From NCBI GenBank assembly GCA_015060965.1, contig SUXN01000001.1, positions 56,411 to 120,410 of the forward strand: 64,000 nucleotides of DNA. The letters are read 5' to 3'. The notes under the pieces were generated by a model. That model saw nothing but the letters and a program-made list of their open reading frames with translations, made no database searches and was not told where the DNA came from. The position numbers and the translations under genes were made by a program. Shown in pieces: positions 34,669 to 42,804 of this stretch; the first letter of the stretch is position 1; each line of letters begins with the position of its first letter. The stretch is from Bacteroidales bacterium (GTDB taxonomy: Bacteria; Bacteroidota; Bacteroidia; Bacteroidales; Bacteroidaceae).

Positions 34669-35472
34669 CTAAAGGTTTTTTGCAAGGTATTTCCGCAACT
34701 CAGCTACGGACACCCCACGCCTGTCTGCGTAGTCGCTTAACTGCTCCTCGCTTATCTTCCCCACGGCAAAGTAACGCGATGCAGGGTGGCTTATCATTAT
34801 GCCGCATACCGAAGCATGTGGGAACATGGCGCCGTTGGGCGTAAGCTCAATGCCAATCTCTTTGAGATGCAGAATTTTGTCAAGTATAAAAATTACACTT
34901 TGGTCGGGTAGTGAGGGGTAGCCCACGGCAGGGCGTATACCCTGGAACTCCTCGCGGTTCAGTTCCTCGACGGTCAACTGTTCGTCGGGAGCATAGCCCC
35001 ACAAATCCTTTTGTGTGCGTACGGCCCGGTGCATCACGGTTGCGGTTGCTTCTGCCAGACGGTCGGCAAGGGCTTGGGCAATGATGTTGAGGTATTCGTC
35101 GTGTTTGTACTCCTGCCCGAAGCTGCTGTCTACCGTCGTGGCGAACACTCCTATCTTGTCTTCGAGCGGCGATACAAAGTCGCTGAGGCAAAGGTTGTAT
35201 TCTCCCTCGTGGCAGTGCTGCTGCCGAAGCAATGGCAGTGTTGTTCCCTCAATTATAATATTGTCTTCCCGACTGTGGGCGTTACACATTGCAAAGAGCG
35301 CATGTGTTCGGTATCTGCCCTCAAGCGAAAGAAGCATCTTCTTGGCATCATCTATGAGCTCGTCGGCTTCCGCTTTCTGTGATGTCCTCACACCCCACGC
35401 ATGCAGGAAATAGCCCCAGTCGATGTATGGAGCTACTTCGTGTATGTCATAGTGGAAAACGTGCCTTTTCAT
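34669..35472 (-). CDS. Stand-alone methionine synthase (MetH) activation-domain protein
   Basis: 267 residues matching the C-terminal AdoMet-binding activation domain of cobalamin-dependent methionine synthase: DWGYFLHAWGV at the start, then AEATATVMHRAVR and the hallmark RPAVGYPSLPD near 205-215 followed by the C-terminal MFPHASVCGIMISHPASRYF. In MetH this domain rebinds AdoMet to re-methylate inactive cob(II)alamin. Here it is separate from any catalytic module, so it must act in trans on a MetH encoded elsewhere. ATG 35472 overlaps the pyrC stop by 4 bases (ATGA), which fixes the start and implies coupling. Confidence 0.9.
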   Translation of the reverse strand: MKRHVFHYDIHEVAPYIDWGYFLHAWGVRTSQKAEADELIDDAKKMLLSLEGRYRTHALFAMCNAHSREDNIIIEGTTLPLLRQQHCHEGEYNLCLSDFVSPLEDKIGVFATTVDSSFGQEYKHDEYLNIIAQALADRLAEATATVMHRAVRTQKDLWGYAPDEQLTVEELNREEFQGIRPAVGYPSLPDQSVIFILDKILHLKEIGIELTPNGAMFPHASVCGIMISHPASRYFAVGKISEEQLSDYADRRGVSVAELRKYLAKNL

Positions 35473-36800
35473 CGGTTGAATGTGAGTGCCTTGCCGTGTA
35501 CCTCCTCGTTGAATGTGCCGTTCTTGTAGGCACACTCTCCGTTGACCCATGTCTGCTCTACGGCCCAGTTGAAAGTCTCGCCCTCAAAAGGACTCCAGCC
35601 GCATTTGCTTATGATGCTGTCGGCAGTTACAGTGTGTGGCGCGTCGGGGTTCAGCAGTACAAAGTCGGCATAGTTGCCTTTCTCAATGAAGCCGCGCTTG
35701 TTGATGTTGAATATCCTTGCAGGGGCATGACACATCTTCTCGACTAATGTCTCGAGTGTGAATACTCCCTCGTCCACCAACTTGAGCATCGCAAGCAGTG
35801 AGAACTGTATGCTGGGCATTCCCGATGCTGCTTTGAGTGCTCCGCCAACCTTGTCCTTGGGCAGGTGCGGCGCATGGTCGGTGCCAATGAGGTCAATCCT
35901 GCCGTCGGCGACGGCCTTGCGCAGGGCGTCGCGCTCCTCCTCGCCTTTGATTGCCGGGTTGCACTTAATCTTTGTTCCTAATCGCGCATAATCCTTGTCG
36001 CAGAATGTTAGGTGCGCCGGAGTTGCCTCGGCTGTTATGTTGCTGTCGCCCAACAGCTCAAGTTCGCGTGCGGTGCTTATGTGCATCACGTGCAATTGCG
36101 TGCCGTATCTGCGTGCAAGTTCAACGGCGAACTTCGTGCTCTCGTAGCATGCTTCGGCACTGCGTATGAGCGGATGGTATTTTACATCGGGGTCTTCACC
36201 CGCCTCCTCTTTTATGCGCTTGCTGTTGGCGGTGATTATGCTGCCGTCCTCGCAGTGTACGGCAACCGGAAGCTCCAGCCTTTTGGCCTCGCTGAAAATC
36301 TTTTCAAGTTCCTCGCGTCGGTCAACAAGCATGTTGCCTGTGCTTGAGCCCATAAAGAGCTTTATTCCGCAGCACTTCTTGGCGTTGAGCTTCTCGAAGT
36401 CGGCTACATTCCTGTTTGTGGCGCCAAAGAAGAACGAATAGTTGATGATGCTGTCATTGGCGGCAATGGCATATTTCTCTTTTAGTGCTTCGATGGTCGT
36501 TGTCTGCGGGTTGGTGTTCGGCATTTCCATATACGATGTGACACCGCCTGCCGCTGCAGCACGGCTCTCGGTGGCTATGGTAGCCTTCTCCGTGAGTCCA
36601 GGCTCGCGGAAGTGCACGTGGTCGTCAATCACTCCCGGAATAAGGTATAGTCCCGAAGCCTCCACAATCCTGTCACACTCCGTGTGCGGCAGTTCATCGC
36701 CTCGCAGAATCTCTACTATCTTTCCGTTGTTCACTACTATCGAGCCCTGGAACTGCTCGCCGTTATTCACGATTATCGGGTCACTTATAAGTATGCGCAT
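35469..36800 (-). CDS. pyrC: Dihydroorotase
   Basis: Zinc amidohydrolase that closes carbamoyl-aspartate to dihydroorotate in pyrimidine synthesis. 443 residues, class I length. Metal motif DDHVHFREPG near 59-68, the Lys of KLFMGSSTG (carbamylated metal bridge), His ligands in VAVHCEDGS and LHVMHIST, and IGTDHAPH with the catalytic Asp. First gene of a unit with the MetH-activation gene. A -7-like TATCTTCG at 36955-36962 suggests a leader of about 150 bases that includes palindromic repeat copy B. Confidence 0.95.
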   Translation of the reverse strand: MRILISDPIIVNNGEQFQGSIVVNNGKIVEILRGDELPHTECDRIVEASGLYLIPGVIDDHVHFREPGLTEKATIATESRAAAAGGVTSYMEMPNTNPQTTTIEALKEKYAIAANDSIINYSFFFGATNRNVADFEKLNAKKCCGIKLFMGSSTGNMLVDRREELEKIFSEAKRLELPVAVHCEDGSIITANSKRIKEEAGEDPDVKYHPLIRSAEACYESTKFAVELARRYGTQLHVMHISTARELELLGDSNITAEATPAHLTFCDKDYARLGTKIKCNPAIKGEEERDALRKAVADGRIDLIGTDHAPHLPKDKVGGALKAASGMPSIQFSLLAMLKLVDEGVFTLETLVEKMCHAPARIFNINKRGFIEKGNYADFVLLNPDAPHTVTADSIISKCGWSPFEGETFNWAVEQTWVNGECAYKNGTFNEEVHGKALTFNR

Positions 36801-36840
36801 GGTCGTACGGATTTATTAATATTATGTATGAATTGATGTG

Positions 36841-36918
36841 CTTTGTCATATCGAACGTATGTGAGATATCTCGTGGCGTTTTTTGAGATTCCTCGTCGTT
36901 TCACTCGCTCGGACAAAG
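36841..36918. repeat. Palindromic intergenic repeat element, copy B
   Basis: CTTTGTC (36841-36847) and GACAAAG (36912-36918) form the ends; GAGATATCTC and GAGATTCCTC are inner arms. Same plan as copy A at 34523-34607. It lies in the probable 5' leader of pyrC. Confidence 0.5.
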
Positions 36919-36954
36919 CCGTTGGTTTCATTGTTCCCTATCGCTTCTTTTCCG

Positions 36955-36962
36955 CGAAGATA
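36955..36962 (-). promoter_or_regulatory. Candidate -7 element of pyrC
   Basis: Minus-strand TATCTTCG, immediately downstream of the HIT gene terminator. A TTG at 36986-36988 is 23 bases upstream. Position and orientation suit pyrC. Confidence 0.4.
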
Positions 36963-36969
36963 TAAAAAA

Positions 36970-36993
36970 AGAGATTGCAGTTAAGCAATCTCT
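36970..36993 (-). terminator. Intrinsic terminator of the greA-HIT unit
   Basis: On the minus strand AGAGATTGC and GCAATCTCT form a 9-bp stem with a 6-base loop, followed directly by seven T residues. This is a textbook intrinsic terminator; it overlaps the HIT stop codon. Confidence 0.85.
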
Positions 36994-37376
36994 CTGTTTA
37001 TTTTCTCGGCAATCTCTGCGAACTCCTCGGGAGTGAGCTTCAGCTTGGGATTTGTGAAGAGCATGTCTCTCTCGCTCTGCATCGGCACCAGATGAATGTG
37101 CGCGTGGGGAACTTCGAGCCCCAACACGGCCTGGCCCACCTTTATGCAGGGGAAGGCACGCTTGATAGCCTCGGCAACCTTCTTTGCGAACACCTGCATC
37201 GCGCCTATCTCCTCGTCGGTGAGGTCAAAGAAGTAGTCAACCTCGCGTTTGGGAATGACAAGGGTGTGTCCCTTTGCAAGCGGGTTGATGTCAAGGAATG
37301 CATAGAACTGCTCGTCCTCTGCTACCTTGTAGCTGGGAATCTCGCCGGCTACTATCTTGCTGAATATTGTTGCCAT
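36981..37376 (-). CDS. HIT-family (HINT-like) nucleotide hydrolase/transferase
   Basis: 131 residues, normal for bacterial HinT relatives. N-terminal TIFSKIVAGEIPSYKV and DINPLAKGHTLVIPK are the family's nucleotide-binding parts; the histidine triad is HAHIHLVP near 93-100. Members hydrolyse purine nucleoside phosphoramidates. It follows greA by 11 bases and shares its promoter; a strong terminator overlaps its end. Confidence 0.94.
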   Translation of the reverse strand: MATIFSKIVAGEIPSYKVAEDEQFYAFLDINPLAKGHTLVIPKREVDYFFDLTDEEIGAMQVFAKKVAEAIKRAFPCIKVGQAVLGLEVPHAHIHLVPMQSERDMLFTNPKLKLTPEEFAEIAEKINREIA

Positions 37377-37387
37377 AGTTCTCTTCT

Positions 37388-37849
37388 TTAGAATGTGATA
37401 CTTGTAATCTCAAGGAACAGCTTGCCCTGTGGCACGGTAATCTCTGCAACGTCACCAACCTTCTTGCCCAAAAGACCTTTGGCGATGGGGGTGTTGATAG
37501 AGATCTTTGCCTCGCGCAGGTTTGCCTCGCTCTCGGGAACGATTGAATACTGCATTGTGGCACCGGTCTTTGTATTCTTGAGACCTACCTTTGTGAGCAC
37601 CTGTACGGTGTCGGTGTTCAGCTTCGAGGTGTCGATGATCTTTGCGTCTGCAATAATCATCTTGAGCTCGCTGATCTTCATCTCGAGCAGGCCCTGTGCC
37701 TCCTTTGCTGCATCGTACTCGGCATTCTCCGACAAGTCGCCCTTGTCGCGTGCCTCGGCAATCTGGCGAACCACTTCAGGACGCTTTGCCTCCAGTTCTT
37801 TCAAATCGGCCAACAACTTCTTGTAGCCGTCTTCTGACATATAACTCAT
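37388..37849 (-). CDS. greA: Transcription elongation factor GreA
   Basis: Rescues backtracked RNA polymerase by stimulating transcript cleavage. 153 residues: N-terminal coiled coil (1-75) with the acidic tip DLSENAEYDAAKE near 38-50, and the FKBP-like C-terminal domain (ISINTPIAKGLLGKKVGD). ATG 37849 is preceded by AAGGAG four bases upstream, a rare true Shine-Dalgarno in this window; a second ATG three codons in is possible. The leader contains a hairpin with a U-rich tail. Followed by the HIT gene. Confidence 0.96.
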   Translation of the reverse strand: MSYMSEDGYKKLLADLKELEAKRPEVVRQIAEARDKGDLSENAEYDAAKEAQGLLEMKISELKMIIADAKIIDTSKLNTDTVQVLTKVGLKNTKTGATMQYSIVPESEANLREAKISINTPIAKGLLGKKVGDVAEITVPQGKLFLEITSITF

Positions 37850-37880
37850 TTTTCTCCTTTTTAAAAAACACTAAAACAAA

Positions 37881-37906
37881 GGATTCCAACACGAGTGCTG
37901 GAACCC
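37881..37906 (-). promoter_or_regulatory. Terminator-like hairpin in the greA leader
   Basis: On the minus strand a 12-base arm pair (37895-37906 with 37881-37892, two mismatches) forms a hairpin about 15 bases after the expected start of transcription. It is followed by TTTGTTTTAGTGTTTTTT. It lies between the promoter at 37928-37959 and the ATG, so it could terminate part of the transcripts. Confidence 0.55.
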
Positions 37907-37927
37907 AATTTCCCTCTTTATGTGTTG

Positions 37928-37959
37928 CAAAGGTAGCCCCTTTAAAATTAAAAACCAAA
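37928..37959 (-). promoter_or_regulatory. Promoter of greA
   Basis: Minus-strand TTTG (37956-37959), 20 bases, TACCTTTG (37928-37935): an exact match to the Bacteroidota housekeeping consensus. The remaining intergenic sequence up to the TlpA-like stop is AT-rich without other features. Confidence 0.8.
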
Positions 37960-38021
37960 TTAAAACGGTGAAATTTTATCAATTAGGGGTTCTCTGCGTA
38001 TTATCTTTAGATACTATGCAA

Positions 38022-39203
38022 TTATTCTTTGAGCAGTTTCTCTATTTCCTTGTCAAGGTCTGTTATCTGTTGGTCACGCAACACAACATCGTTCTCCCTG
38101 TTCAGAAGGAAGTATGTAGGGATGGTCTGCAGGTTGAATGTGGGGAAGTAAGGCGATGCTCCGCCTCTGTCATCACGTACGCATATCCACGGGAGCGCGA
38201 GTGCCTCCTGCTGCCAGAAGTGCTCTCTCTCGTCGTATGATACCTGGTAAATCTCGAATCCTCTTTTGTTGTACTTGTCGTAGAGCTCGCGGAAATCGAT
38301 ATTGCGCATCTTTATCTTGCTGTTGCCGAATACGGTAAAGTCGAGCAGTACCACTTTGCCCTTGAGTGAAGAGAGTTTTATGCTGTCGCCTTCACGGTTG
38401 GGGAGGTTCACTTCAAAAATATTTTCGGTTGTGGTTTTCTCAAGGAACGCCTCAAGCCTGTCTCCTGTGAGTGGACGTGTCTCTCTTAAGCCTCTCTCGG
38501 CTAATGCTGCGATGTGCTCTGTACGGGCAGCCTTGGGGAAAAGGCGTTGCATGCTTGTTGCCACTCCGGCATAGTATTTGCTGTCGTTGCGGTTTGTGAG
38601 CGGCTTGAAGATGTTCTCGTTCTTGCAGGTGAGCCACAACGCGAAATATGCGGTTGACTTGTCGGGTGCAGGTACAATGTACTGCTTGGCAATGTTCTCC
38701 TTGAACTCATTTATCAGAGCGGCCTTTTTTGCGAGATATGTCGCGTCGGGGTCCATTGCGTTTATCTGTTCCTCGAGTGCCTTTACAAGCTCCGACATCT
38801 CCTTTATGTCCATGCTGGCAGGGCTTCCTTCAACGGTGTAGCTCTTTGCGAGGTTTGCGGCATCAGCTGTGATTGTGACTGTTTCGGTAGAGTCAATGGC
38901 AATTACAGCAGGGGTGTCGTTATGGAAGCCTACGATGAAGAACTCGAATGTCTCGGGACGTCTCTCCTGGAATTCAAAAGCGCCGTCGCTGTCAAGCTTG
39001 ACAGAGTCAAGGATAATTGTTCCGCCCAAAGATGTGTTCGCAAAGTACAGCACCTTGCCGTCGGCGTTGCTGAGTGTTCCTTTGATTGTGAACTTTGGCG
39101 TGTTGTCCTCTTCGTTCTTCTGTGTACCGCACGCCTGTGCGAAAATTAATAGTATTGTGGCCGAAAGACCGAAAACAAGCGATTTTAGATTTGAAATTGT
39201 CAT
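38022..39203 (-). CDS. TlpA/thioredoxin-like lipoprotein lacking the CxxC motif
   Basis: 393 residues. Lipoprotein signal ending in FAQAC (Cys25). An N-terminal beta domain (about 38-140, DUF4369-like: FTIKGTLSNADGKVLYFAN) and a helical middle are followed by a thioredoxin-like domain (about 265-393: LSSLKGKVVLLDFTVFG, PTFNLQTIPTYFLL with the cis-Pro). Where TlpA/ResA proteins have WCGPC, this one reads GNSKI, so thiol redox chemistry is not expected; it could be a binding or scaffold protein. ATG 39203 gives the proper signal peptide; the frame runs further upstream only through promoter sequence. Confidence 0.85.
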   Translation of the reverse strand: MTISNLKSLVFGLSATILLIFAQACGTQKNEEDNTPKFTIKGTLSNADGKVLYFANTSLGGTIILDSVKLDSDGAFEFQERRPETFEFFIVGFHNDTPAVIAIDSTETVTITADAANLAKSYTVEGSPASMDIKEMSELVKALEEQINAMDPDATYLAKKAALINEFKENIAKQYIVPAPDKSTAYFALWLTCKNENIFKPLTNRNDSKYYAGVATSMQRLFPKAARTEHIAALAERGLRETRPLTGDRLEAFLEKTTTENIFEVNLPNREGDSIKLSSLKGKVVLLDFTVFGNSKIKMRNIDFRELYDKYNKRGFEIYQVSYDEREHFWQQEALALPWICVRDDRGGASPYFPTFNLQTIPTYFLLNRENDVVLRDQQITDLDKEIEKLLKE

Positions 39204-39303
39204 AATGTAAAATTGTGTGTGCTGTGATGGCGCAAACAGGTGAGGCATAATATCGTTCTGGTGTTTCCCCACGGGTACAGCCTATATTCGCGCTATTAGA
39301 GCG

Positions 39304-39333
39304 CAAAGATAGTGCAAACGGGGGAAATACAAA
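39304..39333 (-). promoter_or_regulatory. Promoter of the TlpA-like gene
   Basis: Minus-strand TATCTTTG (39304-39311) with TTTG at 39330-39333, spacing 18. It lies back to back with the pnp promoter in a 262-base divergent region. Confidence 0.55.
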
Positions 39334-39416
39334 CAAAATATCAGATATTTCCCTGTCGGTTGCCGCCGATTTTGTATTTTTTTTCATATAATATGGCTAA
39401 AATGTAGAAATTTGTA

Positions 39417-39424
39417 TATCTTTG
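39417..39424 (+). promoter_or_regulatory. -7 element of pnp
   Basis: TATCTTTG, exact TAnnTTTG, 42 bases before the pnp start. No good -33 TTTG at 19-21 bases is present. Confidence 0.5.
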
Positions 39425-39465
39425 CGAGAATTAGATAAAAATTTTGTTTTAAAAAAGAAGATAAG

Positions 39466-41649
39466 ATGAATGTTGTTACAAAAAATGTGGCTTTGCCCGA
39501 TGGTCGAGTGATTACACTTGAGACCGGTAAGCTCGCAAAACAGGCCGATGGTTCTGTTATGTTGCGTCTGGGCAATACGATGTTGCTTGCCACAGTCTGC
39601 GCAGCGAAGGATGCTGTGCCAGGCACCGATTTTATGCCTTTACAGGTAGAGTACAAAGAGAAATACGCGTCATTCGGCCGTTACCCCGGTGGCTTCACAA
39701 AGCGTGAGGGTAAGGCTTCGGACTACGAGATTCTTACTTGCCGTCTTGTTGACCGTGCTCTTCGTCCTCTGTTCCCCGATAACTACCACGCAGAGGTTTA
39801 CGTGAACATCATACTTTTCTCAGCCGACGGTGTTGATATGCCTGATGCTCTTGCAGGTCTTGCTGCTTCTGCAGCCCTTGCTGTTTCAGACATTCCTTTC
39901 GGTGGCCCAATCTCTGAGGTGCGTGTTGCACGTATCGGCGGTGAGTTCGTGGTTAACCCCACATTCGCACAGCTTGAGGAGGCTGATATGGATATCATGG
40001 TTGCCGCAACATATGACAACATCATGATGGTCGAGGGTGAGATGAAGGAGGTTTCAGAGAGTGACCTGCTCGAGGCTATGAAGGTTGCTCACGAGGCTAT
40101 CAAGGTTCACTGCAAGGCTCAGATGGAGCTTATGGAAGAGGTCGGTACAACCGTTAAGCGCGAGTACTGCCACGAGGTGAACGACGAGGAGCTCCGTGCT
40201 CAGGTTCACGAGGCTTGCTATGCAAAGGCATACGCTGTTGCCGCAAGCGGTAACAACGACAAGCATGGTCGTGGTGAGGCTTTCGAGGCTATCAAGGAGG
40301 AGTTCAAGGCCCAGTTCACCGAGGAGGAACTCGAGGAGAAGGGTGCTCTTATCGACCGCTACTACCACGATGTAGAGAAGGAAGCTATGCGCCGTTGCAT
40401 CCTCGACGAGGGCAAGCGTCTCGATGGCCGTAAGACTACAGAGATCCGTCCTATCTGGTGCGAGGCCGGCTATCTTCCCGGCCCTCACGGTTCTGCTGTC
40501 TTCACACGTGGTGAGACACAGTCGCTCACAACAGTTACTCTCGGTACAAAGCGCGATGAGAAGATTATCGACGATGTAATGAACCAGGGTACAGAGCGTT
40601 TCCTCTTGCACTATAACTTCCCTCCATTCTCAACAGGCGAGGCTCGTCCACAGCGTGGCGTAGGTCGTCGTGAGATCGGTCACGGAAACCTTGCTTGCCG
40701 TGCGTTGAAGAACATGATTCCTGCCGATTATCCTTACTGCGTACGCGTGGTTTCCGATATCCTCGAGTCTAACGGTTCTTCTTCAATGGCCACTGTATGT
40801 GCCGGTACACTTGCACTCATGGATGCCGGTGTAAAGATAAAGAAGCCTGTATCGGGTATTGCAATGGGTCTTATCAAGAACGCCGGTGAGGAGAAATATG
40901 CTGTCCTCAGCGATATCCTCGGTGATGAGGACCACTTGGGTGATATGGACTTCAAGGTAACAGGTACTGTTGACGGTATCACTGCCACACAGATGGATAT
41001 CAAGGTTGACGGTCTTTCATACGAGATCCTCGAGAAGGCCCTTAACCAGGCACGTGAGGGCCGTATGCATATCCTCGGCAAGATTACCGAGTGCATTGCA
41101 GAGCCACGTGCCGAGCTCAAGCCACACGCTCCACGCATCGAGACAATGCGTATTCCTAAGGAGTTCATCGGTGCTGTCATCGGCCCCGGTGGAAAGATTA
41201 TCCAGGGTATGCAGGAGGAGACCGGTGCTACAATCTCTATCGAGGAGGTTGAAGGCGAGGGTATCATCGAGATTGCAGCAAACAACGGCAACGCAATCAA
41301 CGAGGCAATCGCAAAGATCCGCGCTATTGTTGCTATCCCTGAGGCCGGCGAGGTTTACGAGGGTACAGTACGCAGCGTGATGCCTTACGGCGCATTCGTT
41401 GAGTTCATGCCCGGCAAGGATGGTCTGTTGCACATTTCCGAGATTGACTGGAAACGTTTCGAGACAATGGAGGAGACCGGTATCAACGAAGGCGACAAAC
41501 TCCAGATTAAGCTTGTTGAGATTGACCCCAAGACAGGTAAGTTCAAGCTCTCTCGCAAGGTTCTCCTTGAGAAACCCGAGGGTTACGAGGAGCGCGAGCG
41601 TCGTCCACGTCGCGACCGCGAGCCACGTCGTCCAAGAGGCAATGAGTAA
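39466..41649 (+). CDS. pnp: Polyribonucleotide nucleotidyltransferase (PNPase)
   Basis: 3'-5' phosphorolytic exoribonuclease, 727 residues. Two RNase PH domains (about 5-225 and 310-540, with [23 protein letters not shown] and the catalytic-site MDFKVTGT and ITATQMDIK), a KH domain ([23 protein letters not shown], about 570-605), an S1 domain ([17 protein letters not shown], about 625-700), and a short Arg/Pro-rich tail. All catalytic parts are present. Single gene with its own terminator. It is oddly rich in optimal codons compared with its neighbours, as expected for a highly expressed gene. Confidence 0.97.
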   Translation: MNVVTKNVALPDGRVITLETGKLAKQADGSVMLRLGNTMLLATVCAAKDAVPGTDFMPLQVEYKEKYASFGRYPGGFTKREGKASDYEILTCRLVDRALRPLFPDNYHAEVYVNIILFSADGVDMPDALAGLAASAALAVSDIPFGGPISEVRVARIGGEFVVNPTFAQLEEADMDIMVAATYDNIMMVEGEMKEVSESDLLEAMKVAHEAIKVHCKAQMELMEEVGTTVKREYCHEVNDEELRAQVHEACYAKAYAVAASGNNDKHGRGEAFEAIKEEFKAQFTEEELEEKGALIDRYYHDVEKEAMRRCILDEGKRLDGRKTTEIRPIWCEAGYLPGPHGSAVFTRGETQSLTTVTLGTKRDEKIIDDVMNQGTERFLLHYNFPPFSTGEARPQRGVGRREIGHGNLACRALKNMIPADYPYCVRVVSDILESNGSSSMATVCAGTLALMDAGVKIKKPVSGIAMGLIKNAGEEKYAVLSDILGDEDHLGDMDFKVTGTVDGITATQMDIKVDGLSYEILEKALNQAREGRMHILGKITECIAEPRAELKPHAPRIETMRIPKEFIGAVIGPGGKIIQGMQEETGATISIEEVEGEGIIEIAANNGNAINEAIAKIRAIVAIPEAGEVYEGTVRSVMPYGAFVEFMPGKDGLLHISEIDWKRFETMEETGINEGDKLQIKLVEIDPKTGKFKLSRKVLLEKPEGYEERERRPRRDREPRRPRGNE

Positions 41650-41658
41650 ATAGATAGG

Positions 41659-41690
41659 AAGGAGTCACGGATTTGTGGCTCCTTTTTTTA
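41659..41690 (+). terminator. Intrinsic terminator of pnp
   Basis: AAGGAGTCAC (41659-41668) pairs with GTGGCTCCTT (41675-41684) with one G-U pair, followed by TTTTT. It ends pnp transcription. Confidence 0.82.
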
Positions 41691-41745
41691 TTATATTTAA
41701 CCAAAAAAACGTTCTCCCGTAGAAACAGGAAAATACAATTTTATA

Positions 41746-41753
41746 TATCTTCG
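41746..41753 (+). promoter_or_regulatory. -7 element of ddh
   Basis: TATCTTCG 25 bases before the ddh ATG. No convincing -33 element. Confidence 0.45.
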
Positions 41754-41778
41754 CGTTGTCTTTAAAAATAATGTGAAT

Positions 41779-42678
41779 ATGAAAAAAATCAGAGCTGCCA
41801 TAGTCGGTTATGGCAATATTGGAAAATATACATTGCAGGCGCTTCAGGCTGCCCCCGATTTTGAGGTGGCAGGTATCGTGCGCCGTTCAGGTGCAGATAA
41901 TATGCCTTCGGAACTTCAGGGTTACAATGTGGTTAAGGATATCCGCGAACTCGGCGAGGTGGATGTGGCAATCCTTTCTACTCCTACACGCAGTGTCGAG
42001 AGATATGCAAAGGATATCCTTGCTCTTGGTATAAACACTGTCGACAGTTTCGATATCCATTCGAAGATTCTCGATCTGCGCCGTTCGCTCAGCGAGAGCG
42101 CCGAAGCCGGTAATGCCGTGTCAATCATCTCGGCAGGTTGGGATCCGGGAAGCGACTCTGTGGTGCGTACCCTTCTTGAGGCAATTGCCCCCAAAGGTAT
42201 CACATATACCAACTTCGGTCCGGGAATGAGTATGGGCCACACTGTGGCTGTGAAGGCAATAGAGGGTGTAAAGGCTGCTCTCTCAATGACTATTCCTGTG
42301 GGTACAGGCATACACCGCCGTATGGTTTACATTGAATTGGAAGAGGGGTATGATTTCGGGCAGGTGGCCGCAGCCATCAAGGCCGACCCTTACTTTGTGA
42401 ACGATGAGACCCACGTGACTCTTGTACCTTCTGTGGACAACCTGCTTGACATGGGACATGGAGTGAACCTTACCCGCAAGGGTGTGTCCGGCGTTACACA
42501 GAACCAGCTGTTCGAGTTCAATATGCGTATAAACAACCCGGCTCTTACAGCTCAGGTGCTTGTATGTTGTGCGCGCGCTACCATGCGTCAGCGTCCCGGC
42601 TGCTATACAATGATTGAAATTCCTCTCATTGACCTGCTTTATGGCGACCGCGAGCAGCACATTGCTCATCTTGTATAA
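41779..42678 (+). CDS. ddh: meso-Diaminopimelate dehydrogenase
   Basis: NADPH-dependent enzyme that makes meso-diaminopimelate from tetrahydrodipicolinate in one step, for lysine and peptidoglycan. 299 residues. N-terminal Rossmann motif [16 protein letters not shown], then [24 protein letters not shown] and [16 protein letters not shown], all conserved in Ddh; C-terminal [20 protein letters not shown] 41779 is preferred to an in-frame GTG six bases earlier. A single-gene unit closed by a 50-base palindrome. Confidence 0.95.
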   Translation: MKKIRAAIVGYGNIGKYTLQALQAAPDFEVAGIVRRSGADNMPSELQGYNVVKDIRELGEVDVAILSTPTRSVERYAKDILALGINTVDSFDIHSKILDLRRSLSESAEAGNAVSIISAGWDPGSDSVVRTLLEAIAPKGITYTNFGPGMSMGHTVAVKAIEGVKAALSMTIPVGTGIHRRMVYIELEEGYDFGQVAAAIKADPYFVNDETHVTLVPSVDNLLDMGHGVNLTRKGVSGVTQNQLFEFNMRINNPALTAQVLVCCARATMRQRPGCYTMIEIPLIDLLYGDREQHIAHLV

Positions 42679-42727
42679 TTCGTATAATAGGTACACGCGC
42701 ACGAAGGTGTGTAATACTCTCTTGTGT

Positions 42728-42777
42728 GATAATAAAAAAGCAGAAATGAATGCATTCATTTCTGCTTTTTTATTATC
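42728..42777 (+). terminator. 50-base perfect palindrome, ddh terminator
   Basis: A 23-bp perfect stem (42728-42750 with 42755-42777) and TGCA centre, ending in TTTTTTATTATC. The right arm overlaps the -7 element of the next gene (42774-42781), so termination and initiation signals share bases. Confidence 0.85.
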
Positions 42778-42781
42778 TTCG
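42774..42781 (+). promoter_or_regulatory. -7 element of the sodium symporter gene
   Basis: TATCTTCG overlapping the end of the ddh terminator, 24 bases before the ATG. No -33 TTTG at the expected place. Confidence 0.4.
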
Positions 42782-42804
42782 CGCTCTCTTTAAAAAGATT
42801 GGTT

